From Siphonodentalium dalli (Eukaryota > Mollusca > Scaphopoda > Gadilida > Siphonodentaliidae): DNA of 64,000 nt. Below the pieces are notes generated by a model. The model was not told where the DNA came from. It was given only the letters and a program-made list of their open reading frames with translations, and did not search any database. Numbering within the stretch: position 1 is the stretch's first letter; each line of letters begins with the position of its first letter. Where the stretch lies: assembly GCA_032622095.1 (NCBI GenBank), contig CP136061.1, positions 119,176,754-119,240,753 on the forward strand. The letters are read 5' to 3'. Shown here piece after piece: positions 11,527 through 20,544 of this stretch. A program made the position numbers and the translations under genes.

Positions 11527-12680
11527 ATATAGTAACAGAGCCTAAATTCACGGATCTGCATGCACAACACAAATCATCATGCACCAATCATCGGTTACCG
11601 CAATAATTGAGATCACATTAACATACATAATCAACTATCATGCAGTGTAATATCGGTCACTTTGGGTAATTTTGACTAACACACGACGCAACCAGACAAA
11701 TTCCAGGTTGATGACGTTCACAGAACAAAAACTTAATTTACGATGTGTCTTAATCCTGTTAAATATCCATTGGCACATAATGTTGACAGCACCGAATACA
11801 AGTGCGCGATTGAATTGGGAGAAGATAACGAAAATTATAATCATAAATGATATACATAGTGTCAGAACTTCGCCACATCACTGGGGACGATATTGTGTGT
11901 AAAAAAGTTATATCGACAACTATTCCGGGAGTGGAATCATAAACAGCTGACAAAACCGAAAAATAAACGTTGCAGCACAACATTAATTATCTTTGCATTC
12001 AGTTATATCACCATTAGTGGCAGACCATGCCTTCTCATCCCAAAACATCTTAGGGTATCGGTTGTGATGATGCTGTTTCAGCAGCATCATCCCAACCGAT
12101 ATCCCAAGAGGCTGTTGTTCGAGAAGACATGGTTTACATTAGTGGCCGATTAATCATAATGGCGCATTCAAGTCATTTTGACGCAATTAGGACCCTTTTG
12201 TATCGGTTATTTGGAGTTATCATTAAACCTCCAGTGCATAATGAGGTTATTTTATACGTCCTCTGGTATTGGGGAGGGGTATATCAGGAGTTATTATTAT
12301 ACCTCCTTTATTAAGTTTTATGGAGTTATCATTAAACCTCCATGGTGGGTGAGAGTATATTTGCCAAACATGGACCTTGTTTCTTGTTGTTATTTAGCCA
12401 GAGTTCCTCCTATGTGTATGAGTACACCTCATGTCATTTCAGTATCTCCAAACTTCTGACCAACATACTAACATGTCAAATTTACTAACCGTTTTTTTAA
12501 TTGGACCAACCATATAACATGCACCGATTTCTGACACTTCTGACTTCATCGTGTATCTCACCTGATTACATGGAATGGCAAATAATACAATTGAGTCAGA
12601 GTGTAACTACATATTATGTCGTGAAAACATAATTATTATTATTGGAAATAGGATAACATTAACAATACATGTAATCATAT
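11527..12680. other. Transposon interior, non-coding, with a hairpin
   Basis: No convincing gene. There is a near-perfect hairpin (arms 12049-12075 and 12082-12108, 25 of 27 paired, 6-base loop) and two direct copies of ggagttatcattaaacctcc (about 12,211 and 12,323). The region lies between the 3' ends of the convergent transposase-candidate and PHD genes, so the hairpin could end transcription. Confidence 0.5.
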
Positions 12681-13949
12681 TCAACATACTCCGCGTTTTG
12701 AACCACGCCCACGCGGTTTTTTACTACCGGAACCGCGCCCTCGACCACGACCTCTTCCTGAGCTGGGGCACTTCCGCTTACTCGAAGTGGGCTCAGAATG
12801 TTCCGCACACTTGAAATTGCCATCGTACACCTCCTCGTCGCAGCTTATACCGACGCACACCGCGTGAGCCCAATAGTCACACGTTGCCTCATCGCAACCT
12901 ACCCACCAGCTATTTAGTTCGAGATCTTCCTCTGATGCATAGTTCAGGTTGCACATCCTACAGGAGGAAATGCCAATCAGGCCCGTAGGAGCCTGAATCT
13001 TACTGTCAGCCACTCTCCTCAAGTTGGCCGACGGACTTAGGATAATACCACTAGTGTTGGCCGTCACAATGTCATCAGTTGTTTCCGTCGTGCCTGTACG
13101 TCCAGTCATCGTCGCAGTCGATACCATCTCGTCCAAAGTCTCGCTCGTCGTTACTGTCACAGTCGCCATAGTCAGTATGTCATCGGTCGTGTGGGTTGTC
13201 GTCGTGCTGTCGGTTGTCGTGCTGTCTATAGTCGCGTCGGTTGTCGTCATGTTGGTCGTCTGGGATGTCGTCGCCGTGCTGTCAGTAGTCGCGTCGGTTG
13301 TCGTCATGTTGGTCGTCTGGGATGTCGTTGCCGTGCTGTCAGTAGTCGCGTCGGTTGTCGTCATGTTGGTCGTCTGGGATGTCGTCGCCGTGCTGTCAGT
13401 AGTCGCGTCGGTTGTCGTCATGTTGGTCGTCTGGGATGTCGTCGCCGTGCTGTCAGTAGTCTCCAAATTGCCTGTTTCCAGTGGGACGCCAACTGGAATT
13501 GAGTTCACGCTGCTGTATTCTGGGATAACTTCCTGGAAAATATAAAACGGCACCATAGAATTATATTTACACTCAAACATGCATTCGCGTTGTGGAACAT
13601 GAAAGCAGGATGTTGGTTGGTCGAAATTACGTCACATGACGTCGCGCGCTGACCCCAACTTGCATCCATTTTATTGTAGACGCAACTTGCTCCGAGCCAC
13701 GATAATAACGTTGGAAATAGACGCTTAAAACTCTTTTAATCTGCCAGTTGACTCGATTGAGTGTAAATATCAGTAATGAATGTTGATTTTGTTGCGTTCC
13801 ATAGAGTATGGATGCAAGTTGGTCTGACATTTTGTTCTTACCTTAAACAAATCCAGAAAATGATCTGTCCCTGCATGGACAGTGTATCCGGACTCTGACG
13901 AAACTATTATGAAAACCTGTGCGCCTGTTTTGATGGCGATATCGTAACA
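12681..13949 (-). CDS. MADS-like / Thr-repeat / PHD-finger protein of the transposon, two exons seen
   Basis: Minus-strand exon 13949-13842 (36 codons, AG before, GTAAG after) encodes CYDIAIKTGAQVFIIVSSES, very like the second half of a MADS box (AYELS..TG.QV...V.SE.G). It joins in phase 0 to exon 13532-12681. That exon has four copies of a 19-residue Thr/Ser repeat (57 bp each, about 13,230-13,460), a PHD finger (SCRMCNLNY...WWVGCDE..CDYWAHAVC...FKCAEH) and a GRGRGRGSGSKKPRGRG tail ending at 12681-12683. PHD fingers read histone H3 tails, so the protein may steer the element on chromatin; the MADS part may bind DNA. The frame is intact through both exons. An upstream exon with the MADS N-terminus is expected above 13,949 but I could not identify it. 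A broken relative lies at 26257-27288. Confidence 0.65.
13225..13460 (-). repeat. 57-bp coding minisatellite, four copies
   Basis: The unit is 57 bp, exactly 19 codons (TTDSTATTSQTTNMTTTDA), so copy-number change keeps the frame. Copies are nearly identical, which implies recent turnover. The long open frames seen on the opposite strand here are shadows of the repeat. Confidence 0.9.
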
Positions 13950-13981
13950 CTGAAAATATAGATAAATTTCTTTTATTTCAG

Positions 13982-14615
13982 CTGCACCACACCGTTGTCG
14001 GTGGCATTCATACTGACACTCAGTATGATCTGAGTGATGATGATACCGATGATTCCCAAGACTCGGAAGACGACGATCCAACTCAACCAGTGATGGTCAA
14101 CCCACCGCAACGAAAGACGACACGAATTCGTAGGACAGACTTGGGAAGGGAAATTTTCCGATGGCGACAGACTCTTAGAAATTCTCATTACCTGGACAAT
14201 CCTCAGAAATCTTCATTGCATACCACTTTATCAGGGAAAGAACTTAATCCATTTCTACTCGATTTCCACCGTTCCTCACAGCAAAATATTATACATTACA
14301 TCGATACCTGTATCAAAACGAACTCCATATCATACACATCACGATTGCTTCCTATCACAGTTTTCGAGCAAAACGAAAAAGAAAGACTACTGTCACTGAA
14401 GAAAGTCGACCTGAGTCGAGAGATAACATCTGCTATCCAGTCCTTAGGTGCCGCTGGTTACCAACAAGAGTCTGAGTCCTTTAACGCCAGGTGGTTGAGC
14501 GGGATCCGTCTCGACAAAAAAGCGGTTATGGTGGAGTTCCACACCGAATTGGTGGATTCTATTAACATATTGAGGCAGACGGCATCACAGGACATGGCTG
14601 CAATACTGGCATGCG
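13982..14615 (+). CDS. Exon of a third transposon gene, function unknown
   Basis: A strong acceptor (ttttatttcag) precedes 13982 and a GTATGT donor follows 14615. The 211 codons are open throughout: an acidic start (DLSDDDTDDSQDSEDDD), a basic patch (RKTTRIRR), then a globular part (GREIFRWRQTL...LNPFLLDFHRSSQQN...GAAGYQQESESFNARWL). I do not recognise it. The acceptor is only 31 bp from the back-to-back acceptor of the minus-strand PHD gene, so the two transcription units overlap. Spliced in phase 1 to a possible acceptor at 15776-15777 it would end after five more codons, at 15792-15794, which is plausible but weak. An upstream exon was not found; the 9344-11526 gene is a possible source. 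Confidence 0.5.
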
Positions 14616-14973
14616 GTATGTATATTACAACCGAAAACGATTTTTATTATAGCACTACACGACAATCAGCACCAATATACGTAGCATCAATGATAATGTA
14701 ACGATAACGGTTTAACATCTCACCCCTTGAAAAAGTGTTGTCCGTCTTGAATGGTGCGACTTGGCTCGTGCCTTGCTGTCCTCAACATACTCTTTTGGTA
14801 TGGGGCCTGTGTGATGTACATTGGCAGTACACGGCTGGTTTGGAAAATTTCGGCCTGGGTTGTATGCTTGTTTCCCTCGTCTGCCCTGTAATTAAATGAA
14901 TGTTACTTTTGCCTAGAGTTTTTACCATTTTTTAAGAAGTTATTTGTCATTGGAAAGTAAACAAAACACATCG

Positions 14974-15345
14974 CTTGTCTTTTTGAATAGCACCACCCTC
15001 CGCGTCCCTAGCTAATCCAGACTCCACCACCGGGGCTTATCTTTGGAATAGCACCACCCTCCGCGTCCCTAGCTAATCCAGACTCCACCACTGGGGCTTG
15101 TCTTTGGAATAGCACCACCCTCCGCGTCCCTAGCTAATCCAGACTCCACCACTGGGGCTTGTCTTTGGAATAGCACCACCCTCCGCGTCCCTAGCTAATC
15201 CAGACTCCACCACTGGGGCTTGTCTTTGGAATAGCACCACCCTCCGCGTCCCTAGCTAATCCAGACTCCACCACTGGGGCTTGTCTTTGGAATAGCAGCA
15301 CCCTCCACGTCCCTATCTAAACCAAAATCCACCACTAGGGCTTGT
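14974..15345 (+). repeat. 61-bp satellite, six copies
   Basis: The unit contains gaatagcaccaccctccgcg, tccctagctaatccagactc and caccactggggcttgtcttt. The CACCACCCT anchor recurs at 14991, 15052, 15113, 15174 and onward, exactly 61 bp apart. The first five copies are nearly identical and the sixth is diverged. It lies in the right part of the transposon, in a probable intron. Confidence 0.92.
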
Positions 15346-16160
15346 ATTTAGTCAATTCATTCTCCAGATAAGCTGTTTATGTCCAGTGACTGTGTTGTAA
15401 GCAAAGACAATATGTTCATATAAACTTTATTTTTCATGTTCAACACACTGCTTGCGTAAATAGTTTTGATATAATTGTATTATTACCTTCAATACTGATC
15501 TCAACTTCTCTGTGAACTCTTTATATATCTATGTCATCAAAATAACTGCACGTGAACAACGTTTCTGCCTGAAGTGGACTGTAGCTTAATGACTGGGCAC
15601 TGTAGCGTTTTTGACGGTGCGTCTTATTGCGAGCAATTTCTGAAGTAGCAGTCCCCATCCACACCCCTTGATCCCCCCAGTGGTCAATGATTTATAAAGT
15701 AAAATCCAAATTCCGTGCGCAGTTTTTAGCTGCATTTCTTGTTTTGCTAACGAGAGTTAATTTTTTTGTCATTTCAGGTTTCCATACATCATAATCTTTC
15801 TTATCAAGGGTGCATTCTGTGCGCGTGCATTTATTCAATGCGGTATGTATTTTTACAAATGGCTGCTGTTGAGAATTATGACCAAGTTTACAAATGAACA
15901 TTTCCATCTACATGCGAGCAGCAATTGTGTAGTTTTGTGTTATATCGATACATTTATTAGTAAACTTTTTATTATGCATGTGAAATATTTGCATGGCAAA
16001 AAAAGGTACCAGATGTACGCTGGGACCGCTTTTATATAGTGTGTTTCTCTAATTCAACTCACCATCTTGACTGTTGGGTAATCTTTGAGCACCTGGCGCA
16101 ATTCTACACAACGGATTCCACGCTCCAATTTTTACGCATAACAAAAATATAGGTCCATAC

Positions 16161-16214
16161 AGGTATATACGCCGATTGGCGTACATACAGCAATTGGCAA
16201 AAGTGCCAGACCTG
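16161..16214 (-). repeat. Right terminal inverted repeat of the 8.5-kb transposon
   Basis: Exact reverse complement of 7722-7775. The TATAT at 16215-16219 repeats 7717-7721. Confidence 0.95.
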
Positions 16215-16219
16215 TATAT

Positions 16220-16344
16220 TGAACCAGGAATGTGGCCAATTCTCCGACTGATAACTATCATCGATAGTGAAGGTATAGATTGCATGAATTTCCCGTCAAC
16301 AGACCAATACACCGTATATATCAATGACCTTCAATGTCCAATAG
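16220..16344 (+). CDS. Host gene exon 1, part after the insertion
   Basis: Continues the ectodomain frame left at 7721: the split codon TAT-AT/T gives Tyr-Ile, followed by EPGMWPILRLITIIDSEG and a Cys pair around STDQYTVYINDLQC. It ends in phase 1 at the GTAAGT donor. Confidence 0.75.
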
Positions 16345-16981
16345 GTAAGTCGTTAAAATATTTATATTGGGTGACAATAGGTGATAACTAAATATTTTAT
16401 CAATAAAAATCCACCAATATAATTTAAAACAAATATTTATTTAATTTAATACAATAACTAGCGTTTGACTGTAGTAAATATTAAAAAACACATCCAAAAT
16501 ATTCAACAGATTCGTCTTAAACTATGAACTTCCTGTTTTGACGGCAAAATATATTTCAAGTGACAATAGGTGACAAGAAATTATTATTTCATTCAAACAT
16601 GAGTTAATTTATTAGATTGAAACCCCGATAAACACGAGGTAAGAAAATATTTGTCAAATTCCAATTAAATAGTGGTTGATACATTCTTGTTGAACAACAA
16701 CTTCGAGACTTGTTAAACATCAGAATCGTAATACAACCAACGAAAACATCAAAACCGAAAGCTGTCTAGCAACTCTAAAATTGTTTATTTGAAGTCTCTA
16801 CTTGGTAATACCTAAACAAAATATATTTTATACTGTGTGATTACAGATTTTCACTGTTTCATCTATTTGAGTTAACTGTCTTTTGCTTTTACACTGTAGA
16901 ACAATAAGAACCCTAGTGTATTTTGGAGATATTATTCCTACCCACACCCCCCTGAAACTTAATTATATCCTTCTATTATAG

Positions 16982-17050
16982 CTACAACACAAGAAGCAGT
17001 TGTCACAGCCACAACACAAGAAGCAGTTGTCACAACAACAACGACAGTTG
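16982..17050 (+). CDS. Host gene stalk mini-exon 1
   Basis: Flanked by ttctattatag and gtacg. Encodes two TTQEAVVT units plus a Thr run, phase 1 at both ends. Confidence 0.75.
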
Positions 17051-17298
17051 GTACGTTTTATTAAGAATTAATTTCTTTTCTAGAAGAAGCTCTCAAACTT
17101 ATTCTTTTGTTAAGTTCCAATTGATCCAGGTGTTATCATGATGTATTAACTTTATATCCTTGTGTTGACTCCAGTAGCGTTCTTTAATACGCACACACTG
17201 AGGCGTGTACACGGGTGGTCAGGTATTAATATATGTGTGCGATAGGAGGGGGTACCGTACCCACCCCCCTGAAACTTAATTATAACCTTCTATTATAG

Positions 17299-17364
17299 CT
17301 ACAACACAAGATGCAGTCGTCACAGCCACAACACAAGAAGCAGTTGTCACAACAACGACAGTTG
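17299..17364 (+). CDS. Host gene stalk mini-exon 2
   Basis: Same splice sites and phase as mini-exon 1; encodes TTQDAVVT and TTQEAVVT plus a Thr run. Copy of the first exon with its flanking intron. Confidence 0.75.
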
Positions 17365-17637
17365 GTACGTTTTATTAAGAATTAATTTCTTTTCTAGAAG
17401 AAGCTCTCAAACTTATTCGGTGTGATAAACTAATAATATATGTTTTGTTTAGTTCCAAATCGATCCAGGTGTTATCATGATGTATTTACTTTATATCCTT
17501 GTGGTGACTCCAGTAGCATTCTTTAATACGCACACACTGAGGCGTGTACACGGGAGGTCAGGTATTAATGTATGTGTGCGATGGGAGGGGGGTATCGTAC
17601 CCACCCTCTGAAACTTAATTATAACCTTCTATTATAG

Positions 17638-17700
17638 CTACAACACAAGAATCAGTCGTTGCAACAACACAAGAAGCAGTTGCAACAACAACGACATCTG
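17638..17700 (+). CDS. Host gene stalk mini-exon 3
   Basis: Encodes TTQESVVATTQEAVATTTTS. Same sites and phase 1-1, so skipping or repeating it keeps the frame. Confidence 0.75.
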
Positions 17701-18326
17701 GTACGTTTTATTAAAAATTAATTTCTTTTCTAGAAGAAGCTCTCAAACTTATTCGGTGTGATAAACTAATAATATATGTTTTGTTTAATTCCAAATCAGT
17801 ATTTTATCATAATCTAATAACTTTATATTCTTGTGGTGACTCCAGTAGCATTCTTTAATGTGCACACACTGAGGCGTGTACACAGAGGGTCAGGTATTAA
17901 TGTCCGTGTGTGATTGGACAGTGTATGGTATCCACAACATGCCTGGATGAGTGTTGTAATATGATGAAGTTTGCATTGTATCTTTATTCAGTGATCTCGA
18001 ATGAGAACTTTTCAGCCTGACAAACTTGTTATCTGACCGACTTCTGAATTTTGTCAGAATACCCTGACCAGGTTGCAATCCCCAGTTTGCTATCACGAGA
18101 GACAAGTACGCTACCTCTTGGCTATCAACCTCCCTTACATTGAAAACAATTTGATTTCTGTTGGTAGTTTATCAGTAAAATATTGAATTTATGTGGTGAT
18201 AACTCCATATTTTATAAATTCACCATTAAACTGTCTATTGACATTGAACAGATTTAGAAGAAACCTAGTGTATTGTCGAGATAATATCCACCCCCCCTGA
18301 AACTTAATGATATCCTTCTATTATAG

Positions 18327-18371
18327 GTACAACGCAAGAAGCAGTTGTCACAGAAACAACAATGACCGCTG
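18327..18371 (+). CDS. Host gene stalk mini-exon 4 (short)
   Basis: Fifteen codons, GTTQEAVVTETTMTA, with one repeat unit only, phase 1-1. Confidence 0.65.
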
Positions 18372-18993
18372 GTATGTTTATTAAGAAGAAGCTCTCAAAC
18401 TTATTCATAAACTCTCATCAGAGGTAAAATTATTTACAGAGATAGATAACTAGATAGAGTTATCCTCTCTTGCATTGAAAAAACATCTGATTTCTGTTGA
18501 GAGTTTATCAGTAAAATATTAAATTGAAATACGAAAACTTCTGATTTCTGTTGTAACTGTATTCCTTAACTATTTTACTGCCTGTTTATACCACTATTTG
18601 GCAACAAATTTTTTTTGTCAACTTTAAAAAAAATATATTAATTTTCTGCTTTTGTGTAATATATAGGTTGGTTTTGTTGTAAAGGGAATACCATATATAA
18701 CTATATACTTTTTATTGAAACCAGATCTATAATATCTACAACCACCTCAATATTTACTATTAATTACAACCCTTTTTGTTGAATTGTTTACAGGTTGGTA
18801 AATTTATCCATAATATTCTCAATTTCAGAAAGATGAGGAATTAGGGAAAATATCTATTCTGGTAAGTTGAATATTCTCCATATAATTAACTACTTAAATG
18901 AGTTTGAATTTGATTTCCTATTTCAGATTTGTATTGAACATTAAAGGTTCATTGGAAATAAGTTTAGTTTACATTAAAATCTTTTTTTTTCAG

Positions 18994-19496
18994 CTACAGA
19001 GTCTTTAGTTAAATATGTTGGATCCACAGTCGGGGCTGGTGTGGGGAGTGTGCTGTTGGGGTTGATGGGGTGGTGGTGCAGACGTCGATCGCAAGTTAAC
19101 ACACAACATAGAATACTGCTACAATCCTCCAGTTTGCACACAACAACATTTTCGGCATCAGACTCTCCCACTGATATGGACCAAACTGAGATGACTTCCA
19201 TCGAAATGGGACTATCCTCAGATTTAGAGACTGTAACTGCTGTGGATGCTTCCACCTCAGTTACATTCTCTAACTCTGAGTATTCTCCCAGTTCTATGGA
19301 TAAGATTTCTCTTTGTTCTATAGAAGAGGGAGAGTCGGTCGTACGATGCTCCGATTCAGAGGATAAAACTTTGTCGGCTGAGCCCACATCGTTTATATCC
19401 TCTATTTCCGAGTACAATGCGACTGAGGCAATAGCGTCAACACCCGTAAAAAAATCGGGGAGAAAGAGTAACCCTCCAGTTAAGTATACACCTTAA
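18994..19496 (+). CDS. Host gene last exon: membrane helix and cytoplasmic tail
   Basis: A long T-run and CAG precede 18994. After ATESLVKYVG comes the membrane segment STVGAGVGSVLLGLMGWW, the stop-transfer RRR and a tail of about 125 residues rich in Ser, Thr, Glu and Asp with many SP/SD sites, fitting phosphorylation, and a basic end (KKSGRKSNPPVKY). Stop TAA at 19494-19496. The antisense frame over this exon (19,417-18,974) is a shadow. Confidence 0.72.
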
Positions 19497-19782
19497 ATAT
19501 TGATCAAGGTGAATACATAATGATACTCTATCCGATCAGACAGTCTTCTTTAAAAATACTTTATTTATCCAAATTTTGTTCAACAATATAAAACAATTTG
19601 GCTGTAATAATTTTTGAGATATCCAATTTGGTTCGTAACCTCGAGAAATAACAAACTTAAAAAGAATTGATTCAATTCAATTTTTCTTCCTTCAAAGCTG
19701 TATTAGTTTAGGAGCGTCTGATTGGATTGAGTATCGTTAAAAACTTTCGATAATTGAAATTATTTGAATAGTGTAGACTTAC

Positions 19783-20037
19783 CTCTTTTTCCAATTTGTG
19801 ATCAAATTCTTGAATCTCATTGAAATACCCCCATATTTCATCTTTATTATCAGCCAGGTGCTCGAACTCATTATGCGTGAGAGGCATAAATGAAGAAGTG
19901 TTGTTACTGTTCAGGGAAACGAGATTTTTTCCCTTGAATCTTTTTAGGGTAACAACTTTGGTGGATCCTAGGGGCGCCTTCAACACAAGGTTCTCCTTAA
20001 AGAAAGGTTCCCTCACGAATTGCATTCTTTGAAACAT
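19783..20037 (-). CDS. Exon with a PC4/p15-like domain
   Basis: On the minus strand a ttatactttcag acceptor leads straight into ATG 20037 and the exon ends at 19783 before GTAAGT; 85 codons, phase 0 at the end. The segment VVTLKRFKGKNLVSLN, then FMPLTHNEFEHLADNKDEI, has the strand pattern of PC4-type single-strand DNA-binding coactivators (V.L..F.GK.LV.IR..., then LT..E...L....I). It lacks the usual central IREYY, so the match is partial. Because an acceptor precedes the ATG, at least one more exon lies upstream, coding or not. The next exon downstream was not found, so this may be a gene fragment or part of a transposon. Confidence 0.4.
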
Positions 20038-20039
20038 CT

Positions 20040-20544
20040 GAAAGTATAGATTATTAGGTTTGATTATAGATTGAATTTGAACATCCTACTCAATAAGATG
20101 TTTGTTAATACTTTAAGGACTTGGTATTCTCTGACATATATTCAATTTGAAATTAGATTTTCAATTGTATTTGATCATCCTAATGGGTGAGATGTTTCAT
20201 ATTACTTGAAGGATATTTTTGGATTTGTTTACCTTTTGGTGATCAATGACTTAAACTTTTTTTGTGATCGCTGATATATCCATTGATTCATCTATGCTTG
20301 TGGGAAATTAATATAGAGTTCAATCCCTTGGATGCCCTTACAGCATGATATTAATGTGTCATATTTAATACTGTGAGATATCTGGAGGAGATATATCTTT
20401 CTATTTGATTTTTAAGGGTTTAAAGGTGCACACAATTCAAATGTGAATTCTCTTGTTTATTTTATTTTCTATTGTGCATTGAATTAAGGATTTGTTTTAT
20501 ATATAACAATTTATTGGATTAACGATAATTAGTGATTTGGTTCT
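20040..20544. other. AT-rich DNA, no gene seen
   Basis: Low-complexity AT-rich sequence with no coding frame or recognisable element. Confidence 0.4.

Larger units (their letters stand above)
7722..16214. mobile_element. 8.5-kb DNA transposon with perfect 54-bp TIRs, unassigned superfamily
   Basis: The two ends (7722-7775 and 16161-16214) are exact reverse complements over 54 bp, starting CAGGTCTGGCAC. The flanks are TATAT (7717-7721) and TATAT (16215-16219), a 5-bp target duplication. Deleting the element and one TATAT restores a continuous exon of the host gene in frame, which fixes both boundaries. Contents left to right: a 94-bp satellite, a broken candidate transposase (+), a hairpin, a spliced MADS-like/PHD gene (-), an exon of a third gene (+) and a 61-bp satellite. 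The interior genes are visibly richer in G+C than the flanks. The CAGG start and 5-bp duplication recall some hAT elements, but the coding content does not. I cannot place it in a named superfamily. Confidence 0.9.
16945..18410 (+). repeat. Tandemly duplicated exon-plus-intron units of the host gene
   Basis: Each stalk exon is embedded in a similar block: a ccccctgaaacttaat...ttctattatag lead, the exon, gtacgttttattaa, then aattaatttcttttctagaagaagctctcaaactta and a gtgtacac..gg.caggtattaat block. Exon starts are 317, 339 and 689 bp apart. Unequal crossing-over is the simple explanation. Confidence 0.85.
7534..19496 (+). pseudogene. Host gene: single-pass membrane protein with Thr-rich stalk, split by a transposon
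   Basis: Exon 1 begins at ATG 7534 and is cut at 7721; it resumes at 16220 and ends with a GTAAGT donor at 16344. Four short exons (16982-17050, 17299-17364, 17638-17700, 18327-18371) and a last exon (18994-19496) follow. Every junction is phase 1, so the parts join in frame. The product has a signal peptide (MTSMFFMILLVLLRVCYC), an acidic segment, an ectodomain with Cys and a leucine-rich-repeat-like pattern (ELHVRNS, then MWPILRLITI.D...IDC), a stalk of TTQEAVVT repeats likely to be O-glycosylated, one membrane helix (STVGAGVGSVLLGLMG) with an RRR stop, and a Ser/Thr-rich cytoplasmic tail. It looks like a surface receptor or adhesion protein; ligand unknown. The insertion should abolish normal expression from this allele, unless the element is removed. 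Confidence 0.75.

Noticed and set aside
13024-13545. Plus-strand Val-rich frame
   Set aside because: Antisense shadow of the 57-bp coding repeat of the PHD gene.
7722-16214. Transposon spliced out as an intron using CAG/GT in the TIR
   Set aside because: Using the AG at 16208-16209 joins out of frame and hits a stop within a few codons; no better acceptor gives the host frame.
18829-18861. Small exon (AAAGATGAGG...) between stalk and last exon of the host gene
   Set aside because: Has AG and GTAAG neighbours but in the required phase 1 it gives an immediate TGA.
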